Positions 20,879 through 29,772 of a DNA stretch of 64,000 bases are shown here, piece after piece. Every line of letters starts with the position of its first letter. Position 1 is the stretch's first letter. The position numbers and the translations under genes were made by a program. The stretch comes from Avimicrobium caecorum (GTDB lineage: Bacteria; Bacillota; Clostridia; Oscillospirales; Ruminococcaceae). The notes beneath the pieces are model-generated. The model was not told where the DNA came from. It saw nothing but the letters and a program-made list of their open reading frames with translations, and did not search any database. The stretch is taken from positions 1-64,000 of the forward strand of contig CAJFNJ010000013.1 of NCBI GenBank assembly GCA_904394705.1, read 5' to 3'.

Positions 20879-22561
20879 TTACATGGATTCCGGGGCAGTG
20901 ATCTTCAGAAGTCCCAGAACATTTTCGATGACAATGCGGGTAGCCATGCATAGGGCCAGACGGGCCTGCATCAGCGGCTCTTCCTCGCCCTTGACACGGC
21001 AGGCGTTGTAGAACTTGTGGAAGAGGGTGGCGGTGTCGATGACATAGTGGGTCAGACGGGCGGGGTCATAGTTCTTGGCAGCGCCGATGATCTCCTCAGG
21101 CAGGGTAGCCAGCTTGCGGATCAGTTCCTTTTCCTCGCTGGTGGTGAGCAGATCCAGTTCAGCGGCAGTGACCGGACGGGGCGAAATTCCCTCGGCAGCC
21201 AGGTTCTTGAGAATGCTGCAGATCCGGGCATGGGCATACTGAACATAGTAAACCGGGTTCTGGCTGGTCTCTTCCACAGCCAGGTCGAGGTCGAAGTCCA
21301 GGGTGGAGTTGGGTTCCCGCATATTGAAGAAGAAGCGGGCGGCATCGATGGGGATCTCCTCCAGCAGGTCGGTGAGGGTGATGGCCTTGCCGGTCCGCTT
21401 GCTCATCTTGAAGGGCTGACCGTCCTTCATCAGGCGCACCAGCTGCATCAGTACCACATCCAGCTTGCTGCCGTCCAGGCCGATGGCATCCATCGAACCC
21501 TTCATACGGGCCACATGACCATGGTGGTCAGCGCCCCAGACATCGATGACACGGTCAAATCCACGGACAGCGAACTTGTTGTAATGGTAGGCAATATCGG
21601 CGGTGAAGTAGGTGGGAATGCCGTTGGCACGCACCAGGACCTCGTCCTTTTCAGCGCCGAACTCGGTGGCCTTGTACCAGACAGCGCCGTCCTTCTCATA
21701 GGTCATGCCGCGGTCGGAGAGCAGCTTTACCACATCCATGACAGCGCCGCTCTCATGCAGGCTCTTCTCCGAGAACCATACATCATACTGGATGCGGTAC
21801 TTCTCCAGGTCCCGACGCAGGCCTTCCACATTGGCGGGCAGGGCATAGTCGATGAGAGCCTGGGTGCGCTCCTCAGACGGGGCATTCACATACTTGTCGC
21901 CATGCAGGTCGGCAAATTCCTTGGCACGGACCTTGATGTCCTCGCCCTGATAGCCGTCCTCGGGGAACTCCACAGCGTCCTCGCCCAGGTAGAGCTGCAG
22001 GTAGCGGGCTTCCAGCGACTTGCCGAACTTGACGATCTGATTGCCGGCGTCGTTGATGTAGAACTCCCGGCAGACCTCATAGCCCGCAAAGTCCAGGGCC
22101 GAAGCCAGGCAGTCACCGATGGCGCCGCCGCGGGCATTGCCCATGTGCATCGGGCCGGTGGGGTTGGCGGAAACGAACTCCACCATCACCTTTTCGCCGT
22201 GACCGTAATCCGAACGACCGTAGTCAGCGCCGCAGTCCAGGACACTCTGTACAGAGTCCGAGAACCAGTTCTGACCCAGACGGAAGTTCATAAAGCCGGG
22301 GCCGGCAGTTTCAGCGGCAACAAAGTAGCTGCCGGTGAAGTCCATGGCCTCCAGCAGGGCGGCGGCAATGTCCCGGGGAGCCTTGCCGGCATTTTTGGCG
22401 TTGACCATGGCGGCATTGGAGGCAAAATCTCCGTGGGAGGTATCCTTGGGGATCTCAATGATGAAGTCCCGCATCTCCTTGCCCGGGAACGCCTTGGCAT
22501 AGGCGGCGCGGATCAGGGTATCGAGCTGCTTCTGAGCGTCTGCGATCCGATTTGCTGTCAT
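20879..22561 (-). CDS. argS: arginyl-tRNA synthetase
   Basis: 560 residues, a class I synthetase that loads arginine on tRNA-Arg. The HIGH motif is GPMHMGNARGG near residue 137 and the KMSKS motif is KMSKRTGKAITL near 388. The N-terminal Add-1 domain and the C-terminal anticodon-binding helices (ending VLGLLKITAPESM) are complete. Its ATG follows directly after the stop of the DUF1934 gene (TAAATG), so the two are translated in a coupled way, an order often seen in Firmicutes. Confidence 0.96.
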   Translation of the reverse strand: MTANRIADAQKQLDTLIRAAYAKAFPGKEMRDFIIEIPKDTSHGDFASNAAMVNAKNAGKAPRDIAAALLEAMDFTGSYFVAAETAGPGFMNFRLGQNWFSDSVQSVLDCGADYGRSDYGHGEKVMVEFVSANPTGPMHMGNARGGAIGDCLASALDFAGYEVCREFYINDAGNQIVKFGKSLEARYLQLYLGEDAVEFPEDGYQGEDIKVRAKEFADLHGDKYVNAPSEERTQALIDYALPANVEGLRRDLEKYRIQYDVWFSEKSLHESGAVMDVVKLLSDRGMTYEKDGAVWYKATEFGAEKDEVLVRANGIPTYFTADIAYHYNKFAVRGFDRVIDVWGADHHGHVARMKGSMDAIGLDGSKLDVVLMQLVRLMKDGQPFKMSKRTGKAITLTDLLEEIPIDAARFFFNMREPNSTLDFDLDLAVEETSQNPVYYVQYAHARICSILKNLAAEGISPRPVTAAELDLLTTSEEKELIRKLATLPEEIIGAAKNYDPARLTHYVIDTATLFHKFYNACRVKGEEEPLMQARLALCMATRIVIENVLGLLKITAPESM

Positions 22562-22990
22562 TTAATTTGCACTCTCCTTATATATGATGGTGATGTGATT
22601 TTCACTGATAATATCGCCGTCCGGTGTGCCGATGCGGTAACGCAGCACCAGCTGTCCGGCGGTGTTTTCTTCCCGGAGCAGCAGTTCCAGCCCTTCACAG
22701 GCCAGTTCCAGGTCGCCGTAGGGAGTGTGATAGAGAAACTCTGCCCATTCCCCGGGACAGACCGGGATGCGTCCGGAAAATTCTCCGGTGCGGTGGATCA
22801 GGGCTTGTCCGTTTTCCGAGAGCCGGATCTGGGTCCGGCTGTCTCCGTCCGGTTCCCAGTAGGCCAGGGTGACACTGTCCCGCAGACGGGTCAGTTCTCC
22901 CCGGGCAAAGGTCCGGGTCTCGGTACAGTCGCCGTCCTGGTCGATCCGGCTGATGAGCTCCAGTTCCACCACAGCCCGGCGGGGAGTCAT
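22562..22990 (-). CDS. DUF1934 (YwiB-like) beta-barrel protein
   Basis: 142 residues. The strands VVELELISRIDQDGD, TLAYWEPDG and GQLVLRYRIG with a final HITIIYKE form the small beta-barrel of DUF1934/YwiB, a family commonly next to argS. Its biochemical role is unknown. It overlaps the end of murI by four bases and abuts argS. Confidence 0.8.
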   Translation of the reverse strand: MTPRRAVVELELISRIDQDGDCTETRTFARGELTRLRDSVTLAYWEPDGDSRTQIRLSENGQALIHRTGEFSGRIPVCPGEWAEFLYHTPYGDLELACEGLELLLREENTAGQLVLRYRIGTPDGDIISENHITIIYKESAN

Positions 22991-23817
22991 GCCTGTTCCT
23001 CCGCTTCCAGCGGCAGTTCCGCCACCGCGTATTCGGCGGTGATGCCATGCCCCAGGAAGAGTTCAGCGGTACGGGCAAAGGTCTCGGTGTGCTCCGAGAT
23101 GTAGTACCGCTGCACGCCGCCTTCGGTACGGGGATTCTCCAGGCCGGTCTGCCGGAGCAGTTCCCGGATATAGCCGGCGGTGGCGGCGCCTGAATCGATG
23201 AGGGTGACCCCTTCTCCCAGCATGTCACCGATGATAGGCGCCAGCAGCGGGAAGTGGGTGCAGCCCAGGATCAGGGTGTCCGCCCCCGATTCCCGGATGG
23301 GCCGGAGATAGTCCTCCAGCACCAGGCGGGTGACCTTGTTTTCAAAGTCGATGTAGCCGTTTTCCACCAGCGGCACCAGCAGGGCACAGCCCTGACCCAC
23401 CGTTTCGATGGCGGAATCGATGGCATGGAGTGCCCGTACAAAGGAGCCGCTGCGGATGGTGGCGTCGGTGCCGATGATGCCCACCTTTTTATTGCGGGTG
23501 GCAGCGGCTGCCGCCCGGGCGGTGGGTTCGATGACGCCGGTATAGGGCATGGGCAGCCGGTCGGTGAGGGCAGAATCGATCACCGAGCTGGCAGTGCCGC
23601 AGGCGGCGATGATGAGCTTCACATTCCGGTCCCGGAGGAAGCGCAGGTCCTCGGACGCATAGCGGTAGATGACCTCCCGGCTGCGGGTGCCGTAGGGAAC
23701 CCGGCCCACATCGCCGAAGTAGACGATGTCCTCGCCGGGGAGCAGACGGCACAGCTCCCGCACCACCGAGAGCCCGCCCACGCCGGAATCAAAGACGCCG
23801 ATGGGTCGCTGATCCAT
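22987..23817 (-). CDS. murI: glutamate racemase
   Basis: 276 residues; I take the ATG at 23817 behind AAAGGGGG instead of an upstream start that would overlap ddl. It turns L- into D-glutamate for peptidoglycan. IGVFDSGVGGLSVV opens the protein, and the two catalytic cysteines are in IAACGTASS and LGCTHFPLL. It stands between ddl and the argS pair on one strand, so two peptidoglycan precursor enzymes are probably cotranscribed. Confidence 0.95.
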   Translation of the reverse strand: MDQRPIGVFDSGVGGLSVVRELCRLLPGEDIVYFGDVGRVPYGTRSREVIYRYASEDLRFLRDRNVKLIIAACGTASSVIDSALTDRLPMPYTGVIEPTARAAAAATRNKKVGIIGTDATIRSGSFVRALHAIDSAIETVGQGCALLVPLVENGYIDFENKVTRLVLEDYLRPIRESGADTLILGCTHFPLLAPIIGDMLGEGVTLIDSGAATAGYIRELLRQTGLENPRTEGGVQRYYISEHTETFARTAELFLGHGITAEYAVAELPLEAEEQA

Positions 23818-23839
23818 GGAAAAGCCCCCTTTCCGCCCA

Positions 23840-24907
23840 TTACTGGGCTTCAATCGCCAGAGTGATGAGCCGGTCGATGATCTCGGGATAGCTCAGACCC
23901 GAGTCGATGAACAGCTTGGGATACATGCTGATCTTGGTAAAGCCGGGCAGGGTGTTGGGCTCATTGAGCACACAGCTGCCATCGGGCAGCAGGAAGAAGT
24001 CCACCCGGGCCAGACCCCGGCAGCCCAGGGCCTTGAATGCCTTCACCGCGGTCTGACGGATCAGCTGGGTCTCCTCATCGGAGATGCGGGCCGGCAGATA
24101 GAGGTCAGCGGTATCGTCATAGTACTTGGAGTTGTAGTCGTAGAATTCCAGCTTGGGAACGATCTCGCCCACATGCACCGAAGCTTCAGGGGAATCGTTG
24201 CCCATCACAGCCACTTCCACTTCCTTGCCCACCATGGCACGCTCGATGAGGATCTTCTGGTCATGCTGGAAGGCGAGCATCATGGCCTCTTCCAGGTCGT
24301 CCGAGGTCTTGACCTTGGAAACGCCCACCGAAGAACCGGCGTTGCAGGGCTTGACAAAGACCGGGAAACCGCCCAGCTTGACAGCGATCTTCACCTCCAG
24401 GTCGAGCAGCGAGGGAACTTCGCCCTTGCGCACACAGAACCAATCGGAGGTCTTGATGCCGGCGGCATCCAGGACGATGTGGGTGTACTCCTTATCCATG
24501 CAGATGGCGCTGGAGCAGACACCGGGGCCCACACAGGGGATACCTGCCAGGTCGCAGAGGCCCTGCATGGAACCGTCCTCCGCAAAGCGTCCGTGCATCA
24601 CCGGGAATACGGCGTCCAGACGGGTGATCTCCATCTGACCGTCCCGGACAGTCACCAGGCCGTGCACCGAACGGTCGGGGGAGAGGAAGGCAGGCAGGTT
24701 GCCGCTGTCCTCCTCCCAGGAGTGGTCGATGAGCTTCTTTACATCGCCGGTATAGCGCATCCAGCGTCCGTCCCGGGTGATGCCCACCATGATGACATCG
24801 TATTTTTCGCGGTCGATATTTTCCAGCACTGAGGTGGCGGACATCAGTGAAACATCATGTTCACTGCTGGCACCGCCGAACAGAATGCCGATTGTGCGTT
24901 TTTCCAT
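23840..24907 (-). CDS. ddl: D-alanine--D-alanine ligase
   Basis: 355 residues, an ATP-grasp enzyme that makes D-Ala-D-Ala for peptidoglycan. IGILFGGASSEHDVSLMSA is the N-terminal signature and FVKPCNAGSSVGVSKV the ATP-grasp loop. The omega loop reads YDYNSKYYD with the K-Y pair of D-Ala-adding ligases, and LNEPNTLPGFT holds metal ligands. The K-Y pair argues against a D-Ala-D-Lac ligase. Start at the ATG at 24907, nine bases behind GGAGGC; a TTG six bases upstream is possible. Confidence 0.94.
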   Translation of the reverse strand: MEKRTIGILFGGASSEHDVSLMSATSVLENIDREKYDVIMVGITRDGRWMRYTGDVKKLIDHSWEEDSGNLPAFLSPDRSVHGLVTVRDGQMEITRLDAVFPVMHGRFAEDGSMQGLCDLAGIPCVGPGVCSSAICMDKEYTHIVLDAAGIKTSDWFCVRKGEVPSLLDLEVKIAVKLGGFPVFVKPCNAGSSVGVSKVKTSDDLEEAMMLAFQHDQKILIERAMVGKEVEVAVMGNDSPEASVHVGEIVPKLEFYDYNSKYYDDTADLYLPARISDEETQLIRQTAVKAFKALGCRGLARVDFFLLPDGSCVLNEPNTLPGFTKISMYPKLFIDSGLSYPEIIDRLITLAIEAQ

Positions 24908-25178
24908 AATCAAAATGCCTCCGATTCAGAACGATCTAACGATCCGGAATATACCATTTATAATAATGGCGGTACTATCCTATTATAGTCCAATCAGATA
25001 TATGATAGCACAACAGCCTCCCGGAGGCAAACCCCCAGTGCGAAAAAGTGCGTCTTTTCCGGGGATTTGGGCATTTTGGGGAGAGTGTGTGCGGCATGGG
25101 CGGAAAAACTTCCCGGGAAAAACACTCATTTGATCGAAAAAACCGCATGGTATCAGGGATTTTTGGGCAAAAAAACAG
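24908..25178. other. divergent intergenic region ddl / rpmG
   Basis: No gene. AT-rich near 24950-25005 (probable ddl promoter), then purine-rich with GGGGATTTGGGCATTTTGGGG (21 bases near 25060, G-rich). Nothing else could be assigned. Confidence 0.35.
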
Positions 25179-25208
25179 TTGACGGAACACCGGGGGATAT
25201 GGTACTAT
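25179..25208 (+). promoter_or_regulatory. promoter of rpmG-secE-nusG
   Basis: TTGACG (25179-25184) and TACTAT (25203-25208) with an 18-base spacer, about 105 bases before rpmG. Confidence 0.6.
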
Positions 25209-25312
25209 TGTAATACCTCTTAAAAGGGTTATTTTTTTATGTCCAAAAATAAGCAGAGACCGTTTCCTTTACGAGGGAGGCAAACAAATTCCGTTAATCA
25301 GGAGGTGCCGAA

Positions 25313-25462
25313 ATGAGGGTTAAAATTACCTTGGCCTGCACAGAGTGCAAGCAGCGCAACTACAACACAACCAAGAACAAGAAGAACGATCCTGACAGAC
25401 TTGAGATGAAGAAGTACTGCAAGTTCTGCCGGAAGCACACTCTCCACAGAGAGTCCAAGTAG
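25313..25462 (+). CDS. rpmG: 50S ribosomal protein L33
   Basis: 49 residues: MRVKITLACTECKQRNY begins it and YCKFCRKHTLHRESK ends it. The two C-x2-C pairs (CTEC, CKFC) mark the zinc-binding L33 form. Strong ribosome-binding site CAGGAGGTG. First gene of the rpmG-secE-nusG order that is standard in Firmicutes. Confidence 0.96.
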   Translation: MRVKITLACTECKQRNYNTTKNKKNDPDRLEMKKYCKFCRKHTLHRESK

Positions 25463-25480
25463 TCGAAAGGCGGGAAGTAG

Positions 25481-25711
25481 ATGTCAGCTAAAGCTGCGAA
25501 TGCCGAAAACAAGACCGGTTTCCTCGCCAAGATCAAGCGCTACTTCAAGGATATGCGCGGCGAGCTGAAGAAGGTTGTATGGCCGGAGAAAAAGCAGGTG
25601 CTCAACAACACCGGCATTGTGATCATTGCTCTGATCATCTCCGCCTGCATCATCTGTGGCTTCGACTTCGTCATTACCAAACTGGTATCGCTGTTCTTCA
25701 TGGGAGCGTAA
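25481..25711 (+). CDS. secE: preprotein translocase subunit SecE
   Basis: 76 residues. KIKRYFKDMRGELKKVVWPEKKQVLNNT is the conserved amphipathic part (quoted in pieces: KIKRYFKDMR, ELKKVVWP), followed by one membrane segment ending in FFMGA. It clamps SecY in the secretion channel. It lies 18 bases behind rpmG and in front of nusG. Confidence 0.95.
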   Translation: MSAKAANAENKTGFLAKIKRYFKDMRGELKKVVWPEKKQVLNNTGIVIIALIISACIICGFDFVITKLVSLFFMGA

Positions 25712-25790
25712 GCTTGTTTCTTCCGCTCCGACAAAGTTCTAAAACTAAGACTTGTCCGCACTGTGAACTGATGGCAAGGAGGGTGCTGTA

Positions 25791-26312
25791 ATGTCCGATA
25801 CTGCAAAATGGTATGTTGTCCACACCTACTCAGGCTATGAGAACAAGGTTGCGACAAGCATTGAAAACGCGGTGGAAAACCGCAAGCTCCACGATCTGAT
25901 CCAGGAAGTCCGGGTCCCCACTGAAACTGTGGTGGAGATCAAGGACGATAAGAAGCGTGAGGTGGAACGCAAGCTCTTCCCCAGCTATGTCCTGGTCAAG
26001 ATGATCATGACCGATGACTCCTGGTATGTTGTCCGCAACATCCGGGGTGTGACCGGTTTCGTGGGACCGGGTTCCAAGCCCGTACCGCTCACCGATGAGG
26101 AAGTAGCCCGTCTTGGCGTTGATACCGGCAAGGTGGAAGTCAACTTCGCTGTGGGTGATTCGGTCAGCGTGGTATCCGGTTACCTGGATGGTTTCATCGG
26201 AACCGTGGAAGCTCTGGACCCCGAGAAAAACTATGTCCGGGTTGTTGTGTCCATGATGGGCAAGGACGTCCCGGTCGAGCTGGAACTCGGTCAGGTCCGC
26301 GCACTGGACTAA
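25791..26312 (+). CDS. nusG: transcription termination/antitermination protein NusG
   Basis: 173 residues. The N-terminal NGN domain starts WYVVHTYSGYENKVATSIE and includes LFPSYVLVKM and WYVVRNIRGVTGFVG; the C-terminal KOW domain contains VSVVSGYLDGFIGTVE. It binds RNA polymerase and couples it to the ribosome or to Rho. Start behind AAGGAGGGTGCTGTA. Confidence 0.97.
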   Translation: MSDTAKWYVVHTYSGYENKVATSIENAVENRKLHDLIQEVRVPTETVVEIKDDKKREVERKLFPSYVLVKMIMTDDSWYVVRNIRGVTGFVGPGSKPVPLTDEEVARLGVDTGKVEVNFAVGDSVSVVSGYLDGFIGTVEALDPEKNYVRVVVSMMGKDVPVELELGQVRALD

Positions 26313-26459
26313 TTTCCTTTGAGGTAGCCGATCCACGGCCTCGTTGTACGGGTCGGCTGATACGCAAAGGCAGCAGGGTGCTGCCTGTGGGAGGGGAGCC
26401 GCTTTTCACCCTTTGGTTCTCCCCGAAATTTACCACTTATCTTATGGAGGTGCAATACA

Positions 26460-26885
26460 ATGGCACAGAAAGTAGTAGGCTTCATCAAGCTTCAGATCCC
26501 GGCAGGAAAGGCAACTCCTGCACCGCCGGTCGGCCCCGCTCTGGGTCAGCACGGCGTCAACATCATGGCGTTCACCAAGGAGTTCAACGAGCGTACCAAG
26601 AATGAGGCCGGTATGATCATTCCGGTTGTCATCACCGTTTACGCTGACCGCTCCTTCACCTTTATCACCAAGACCCCTCCGGCTGCTGTTCTGATCAAGA
26701 AGGCTGCCGGTCTGGACAAGGCTTCCGGCGTTCCGAACAAGACCAAGGTTGGTAAGATCACTATGGCTCAGGCCAGACAGATCGCTGAGCAGAAGATGCC
26801 CGACCTGAACGCTGCAACCATCGAGACTGCAACCAGCATGATCTGCGGTTCTGCCCGCAGCATGGGTATTGAAGTAGTAGACTAA
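26460..26885 (+). CDS. rplK: 50S ribosomal protein L11
   Basis: 141 residues. KLQIPAGKATPAPPVGPALGQHGVNIM carries the conserved N-terminal domain (APPVGPALGQHGVNIM), and the C-terminal rRNA-binding domain ends in ARSMGIEVVD. It forms the GTPase-associated centre. The 147 bases before it, behind nusG, hold short G-rich inverted repeats but no gene. PrmA, which methylates L11, is encoded at 37.6 kb. Confidence 0.97.
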   Translation: MAQKVVGFIKLQIPAGKATPAPPVGPALGQHGVNIMAFTKEFNERTKNEAGMIIPVVITVYADRSFTFITKTPPAAVLIKKAAGLDKASGVPNKTKVGKITMAQARQIAEQKMPDLNAATIETATSMICGSARSMGIEVVD

Positions 26886-26950
26886 GAGGCCATTTGTCCG
26901 AGTGGGAGGAACATTTCCGCTATATACCACTCTTAAGGAGGATACATTCA

Positions 26951-27667
26951 ATGAAACACGGTAAGAAGTACCAGGACAGCTCCAAGCTGTTTGACAGCGC
27001 AAAGCTGTACGATACCGCAGAGGCTATTGATCTCTGCACAAAGACTGCTAAGGCTAAGTTTGATGAAACCGTTGAGGCTCATATCCGTCTGGGCGTTGAC
27101 TCCCGTCACGCTGACCAGCAGGTTCGTGGCGCAGTTGTACTGCCCAACGGTACCGGTAAGACTGTCCGCACTCTCGTATTCTGCAAGGGCGAGAATGTAG
27201 ACAAGGCTCTGGCTGCCGGCGCTGACTATGTAGGCGCTGAGGATATGATGCAGAAGATCCAGAACGAGAACTGGATGGACTTCGACGTTGTTATTGCTAC
27301 CCCTGACATGATGGGTATTGTCGGCCGTCTTGGTAAGGTGCTCGGTCCTCGCGGCCTGATGCCCAACCCCAAGGCTGGTACCGTTACTCCTGATGTTGCC
27401 CGTGCCGTAACCGAGGCTAAGGCTGGTAAGATCGAGTACCGTCTGGACAAGACCAACATCATTCACTGCCCCATCGGCAAGGCTTCCTTCGGCGCCGAGA
27501 AGCTCCAGGAGAACTTCGAGACCCTGATGACTGCCATCGTGCGTGCTAAGCCCGCCGCTGCCAAGGGTCAGTATATCCGTTCCTGCGTAATTGCCACCAC
27601 CATGGGCCCTGGCATCAAGATCAACCCCGGCCGTTATGCCGCTGTTGCTCCCGCTGAGAACAACTAA
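26951..27667 (+). CDS. rplA: 50S ribosomal protein L1
   Basis: 238 residues from the ATG behind AAGGAGGATACATTCA. MKHGKKYQDSSKLFD opens it; LGPRGLMPNPKAGTV is the family signature. It binds 23S rRNA at the E-site stalk. It closes the nusG-rplK-rplA group at a strong terminator. Confidence 0.97.
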   Translation: MKHGKKYQDSSKLFDSAKLYDTAEAIDLCTKTAKAKFDETVEAHIRLGVDSRHADQQVRGAVVLPNGTGKTVRTLVFCKGENVDKALAAGADYVGAEDMMQKIQNENWMDFDVVIATPDMMGIVGRLGKVLGPRGLMPNPKAGTVTPDVARAVTEAKAGKIEYRLDKTNIIHCPIGKASFGAEKLQENFETLMTAIVRAKPAAAKGQYIRSCVIATTMGPGIKINPGRYAAVAPAENN

Positions 27668-27688
27668 GATCCCTGCTTAACGGAACAC

Positions 27689-27717
27689 AAAAAGGACTGC
27701 TTCGGCAGTCCTTTTTT
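27689..27717 (+). terminator. terminator of rplK-rplA
   Basis: AAAAGGACTGC-ttcg-GCAGTCCTTTTTT, a stable UUCG-type loop with flanking A and T runs. Confidence 0.9.
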
Positions 27718-27757
27718 GCGTCTGTGGGAACCCGGATTCCTACACAGCCGGACGGGT

Positions 27758-27786
27758 TTGACATTGCTTCGCCTGCCTGTTATGAT
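27758..27786 (+). promoter_or_regulatory. promoter of the GNAT gene
   Basis: TTGACA followed after 17 bases by TATGAT, about 50 bases before the start codon. Confidence 0.65.
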
Positions 27787-27835
27787 GGGCTTAAAGGGGA
27801 GGAAAATCCCCTCTGACCGATGGGAGGAATGAGCG

Positions 27836-28282
27836 ATGATCGAACTGCGCCGGGCAGTGCCGGAGGATCTGGACTGCCTGTTTGAAGCGGCAAATTCCGC
27901 CTTTGCCGGGAGCACCGTATCGGGGAAAGGCCCCCGGTGGAAGCGAAGCCGGGAGTTCCTTGGGGACTGCCTGGCAGAGCAGGAGTGCTGGTGCATTCTG
28001 CTGGACGGCAGGACAGTGGGCGGACTGCTCCTGTTCCCGCAGCCTGACTGCCTCTGGCTGGAGGGCGCCTTTGTGGAGGCGGGCCATCAGGGGGAGGGCA
28101 TCGGACAGCAGGCCCTGGGGGAGCTGCTCAGGCGGTACCCGGAGGCCACATGGCGGCTCAAGACCCCGGCGGCAGACAAACGGGACTGCCATTTCTATGA
28201 AAAGCTGGGCTTTGTGCGCACCGGCACTGAAGCCGGTCACGGCGGACAGGAGTTCGCTTTGTACGAAAAGAAAATATTTTAG
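27836..28282 (+). CDS. GNAT-family N-acetyltransferase
   Basis: 148 residues, one GNAT domain: IELRRAVPEDLDCLFEAAN at the start, the acetyl-CoA loop EAGHQGEGIGQQALGELL, and FYEKLGFVRTGTEAGHG at the end. The substrate is unknown. Its start follows TGGGAGGAATGAGCG. GC-rich codon use unlike the ribosomal neighbours, which fits lower expression. Confidence 0.85.
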   Translation: MIELRRAVPEDLDCLFEAANSAFAGSTVSGKGPRWKRSREFLGDCLAEQECWCILLDGRTVGGLLLFPQPDCLWLEGAFVEAGHQGEGIGQQALGELLRRYPEATWRLKTPAADKRDCHFYEKLGFVRTGTEAGHGGQEFALYEKKIF

Positions 28283-28302
28283 CGATTTTAATGGATAAAG
28301 TG

Positions 28303-28331
28303 TTGACAAGCTGTCTCCGGTCTGGTAACAT
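28303..28331 (+). promoter_or_regulatory. promoter of the nitroreductase gene
   Basis: TTGACA (28303-28308) and TAACAT (28326-28331) with a 17-base spacer. Confidence 0.7.
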
Positions 28332-28372
28332 GGGGTTTATCAACTTAACGCGTGTGATTGGAGGAGAATGTC

Positions 28373-28987
28373 ATGCCCCTATCCCCTGAAACGCTGCTGG
28401 CTGAGAGCCAGCTCCGAAGAAGCTACCGCAAATTCCTGCCGGAACCGGTGGACCGTGCTGTTCTGGAGACCTGTCTGCTCACCGCCAGCACCGCTCCCAG
28501 CGGCGCCAACAAACAGCCCTGGCACTTCTGCGTGGTCACCGACCCGGTGATGAAGCAGCGCATCCGGGAGGGCAGCGAGGCGGTAGAGCGGGAGTTCTAT
28601 GCTGAGCACATCACCGACGAATGGCGTGCGGATCTGGCGAAGCTCACCCTGGCGGTGGAGAAGCCCTTCCTCACCGAAGCCCCCTGCCTGATCGTCATCT
28701 TCAAGGAGTGGTGGAGCCAGAAGGAGGACGGCACCCGGGACAAGAACTACTATGTCACCGAGTCGGCCTGTCTGGCGACGGGGCTGCTCATCAACGCGCT
28801 GCGCAATGCCGGCTATGCCTCCCTGACCTATACCCCAGCACCGCCCACCTTCCTGCGGGAACTGCTGGGCCGTCCTGAAGGGGAGACCCCCATCATGGTG
28901 CTGTGTGTGGGCAAGCCGGACCCCTCCTATGAGCTGCCAAAGCTCACCCGGAAGGAACTTGGGGAATTTACCAGCTTTTTTGAATAA
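28373..28987 (+). CDS. nitroreductase-family flavoprotein
   Basis: 204 residues from the ATG at 28373, which follows TTGGAGGAGAATGTC. The FMN-binding motifs RRSYRKF and ASTAPSGANKQPWHF are near the N-terminus. The middle (KNYYVTESACLATGLLINALRNAGYAS) is the cofactor and dimer core, and the end (ETPIMVLCVGKPDP) is usual. Such enzymes use NAD(P)H to reduce nitro compounds, quinones or enones; the natural substrate is unknown. Single gene. Confidence 0.88.
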   Translation: MPLSPETLLAESQLRRSYRKFLPEPVDRAVLETCLLTASTAPSGANKQPWHFCVVTDPVMKQRIREGSEAVEREFYAEHITDEWRADLAKLTLAVEKPFLTEAPCLIVIFKEWWSQKEDGTRDKNYYVTESACLATGLLINALRNAGYASLTYTPAPPTFLRELLGRPEGETPIMVLCVGKPDPSYELPKLTRKELGEFTSFFE

Positions 28988-29014
28988 AAAGTCTGATTTC
29001 CGCCGAGAAAACCC

Positions 29015-29043
29015 TTGACAGAGCGGGATTTCTCTTATATAAT
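29015..29043 (+). promoter_or_regulatory. promoter of rplJ-rplL
   Basis: TTGACA (29015-29020) and TATAAT (29038-29043) with a 17-base spacer. Confidence 0.85.
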
Positions 29044-29062
29044 AATAAAGCTGTCATGTTTC

Positions 29063-29126
29063 TTAAGACAGCAGGTGTTTTATAACATAAAGGGCTTTGG
29101 CCCACCTGCCGAGGAAGACTGATGCG
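29063..29126 (+). ncRNA. ribosomal protein L10 leader
   Basis: The segment TTAAGACAGCAGGTG...CCACCTGCCGAGGAAGACTG matches the L10 leader of Firmicutes, an RNA that copies the L10(L12)4 binding site of 23S rRNA. The arms GCAGGTG and CACCTGC pair around a hairpin with AAAGGGCTTTGGCC. Free L10-L12 complex binding here shuts down rplJ-rplL. Confidence 0.8.
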
Positions 29127-29151
29127 AAATGGATCTTTTCTGATGTATTTT

Positions 29152-29184
29152 GCTCCTTCCAGCGGCGTTGGGAGGAGCTTTTTG
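29152..29184 (+). terminator. attenuator of rplJ-rplL
   Basis: GCTCCTTCC pairs with GGGAGGAGC and is followed by TTTTTG, between the L10 leader and the rplJ start. It is probably the terminator controlled by the leader. Confidence 0.65.
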
Positions 29185-29212
29185 TATCCACTTTTATTGG
29201 GAGGTGAACGAA

Positions 29213-29722
29213 TTGCCGAACGAGAGAACAATTCAGGCCAAGAAGGAAATCGTAGATCAGCTCAAGGCTAAGCTGGACAGCGCCGTTACCTGCGTCGTTG
29301 TTGACTATAAGGGTATTTCCGTAGAGGACGATACCAAGCTGCGTAAGCAGCTGCGTGAAGCTGGCGTTGATTACTTCGTAGCCAAGAACACTATGCTGCG
29401 TCTGGCTGCCAAGGAGGCTGGTTACGAGGGACTCAACGAGTACTTCGAGGGTACCACCGCCGTGGCTATCAGCGAGACCGATCCCGTATCTGCCGCCAAG
29501 ATCCTCAACGACTATGCTGAGGATGCCAAGGCCAACTTCAGCCTCAAGGCTGGTATGGTAGAGGGCAAGATCTTTGACAAGGCTGGCATCGAGGCGATTG
29601 CCAAGCTGCCGAGCAAGGATCAGCTGCTGGCTCAGCTGTGCAGCGTCCTTAACGGAAACATCCGTGGCCTGGCTGTTGCACTGAATGCTATCGCCGAGAA
29701 GGGCGAGCAGGAAATCGCATAA
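29213..29722 (+). CDS. rplJ: 50S ribosomal protein L10
   Basis: 169 residues from a TTG start at 29213 behind GGGAGGTGAACGAA; the protein then reads MPNERTIQAKKEIVDQLKAK. VVDYKGISVEDDTKLRKQLR and FVAKNTMLRLA are L10 signatures, and the C-terminal helix (ALNAIAEKGEQEIA) binds the L7/L12 dimers. The TTG start may help to keep synthesis in check. Confidence 0.95.
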   Translation: MPNERTIQAKKEIVDQLKAKLDSAVTCVVVDYKGISVEDDTKLRKQLREAGVDYFVAKNTMLRLAAKEAGYEGLNEYFEGTTAVAISETDPVSAAKILNDYAEDAKANFSLKAGMVEGKIFDKAGIEAIAKLPSKDQLLAQLCSVLNGNIRGLAVALNAIAEKGEQEIA

Positions 29723-29772
29723 CCATCATTTTCATACCGAATCAATCTATTTATTTTAGGAGGTAAACTACA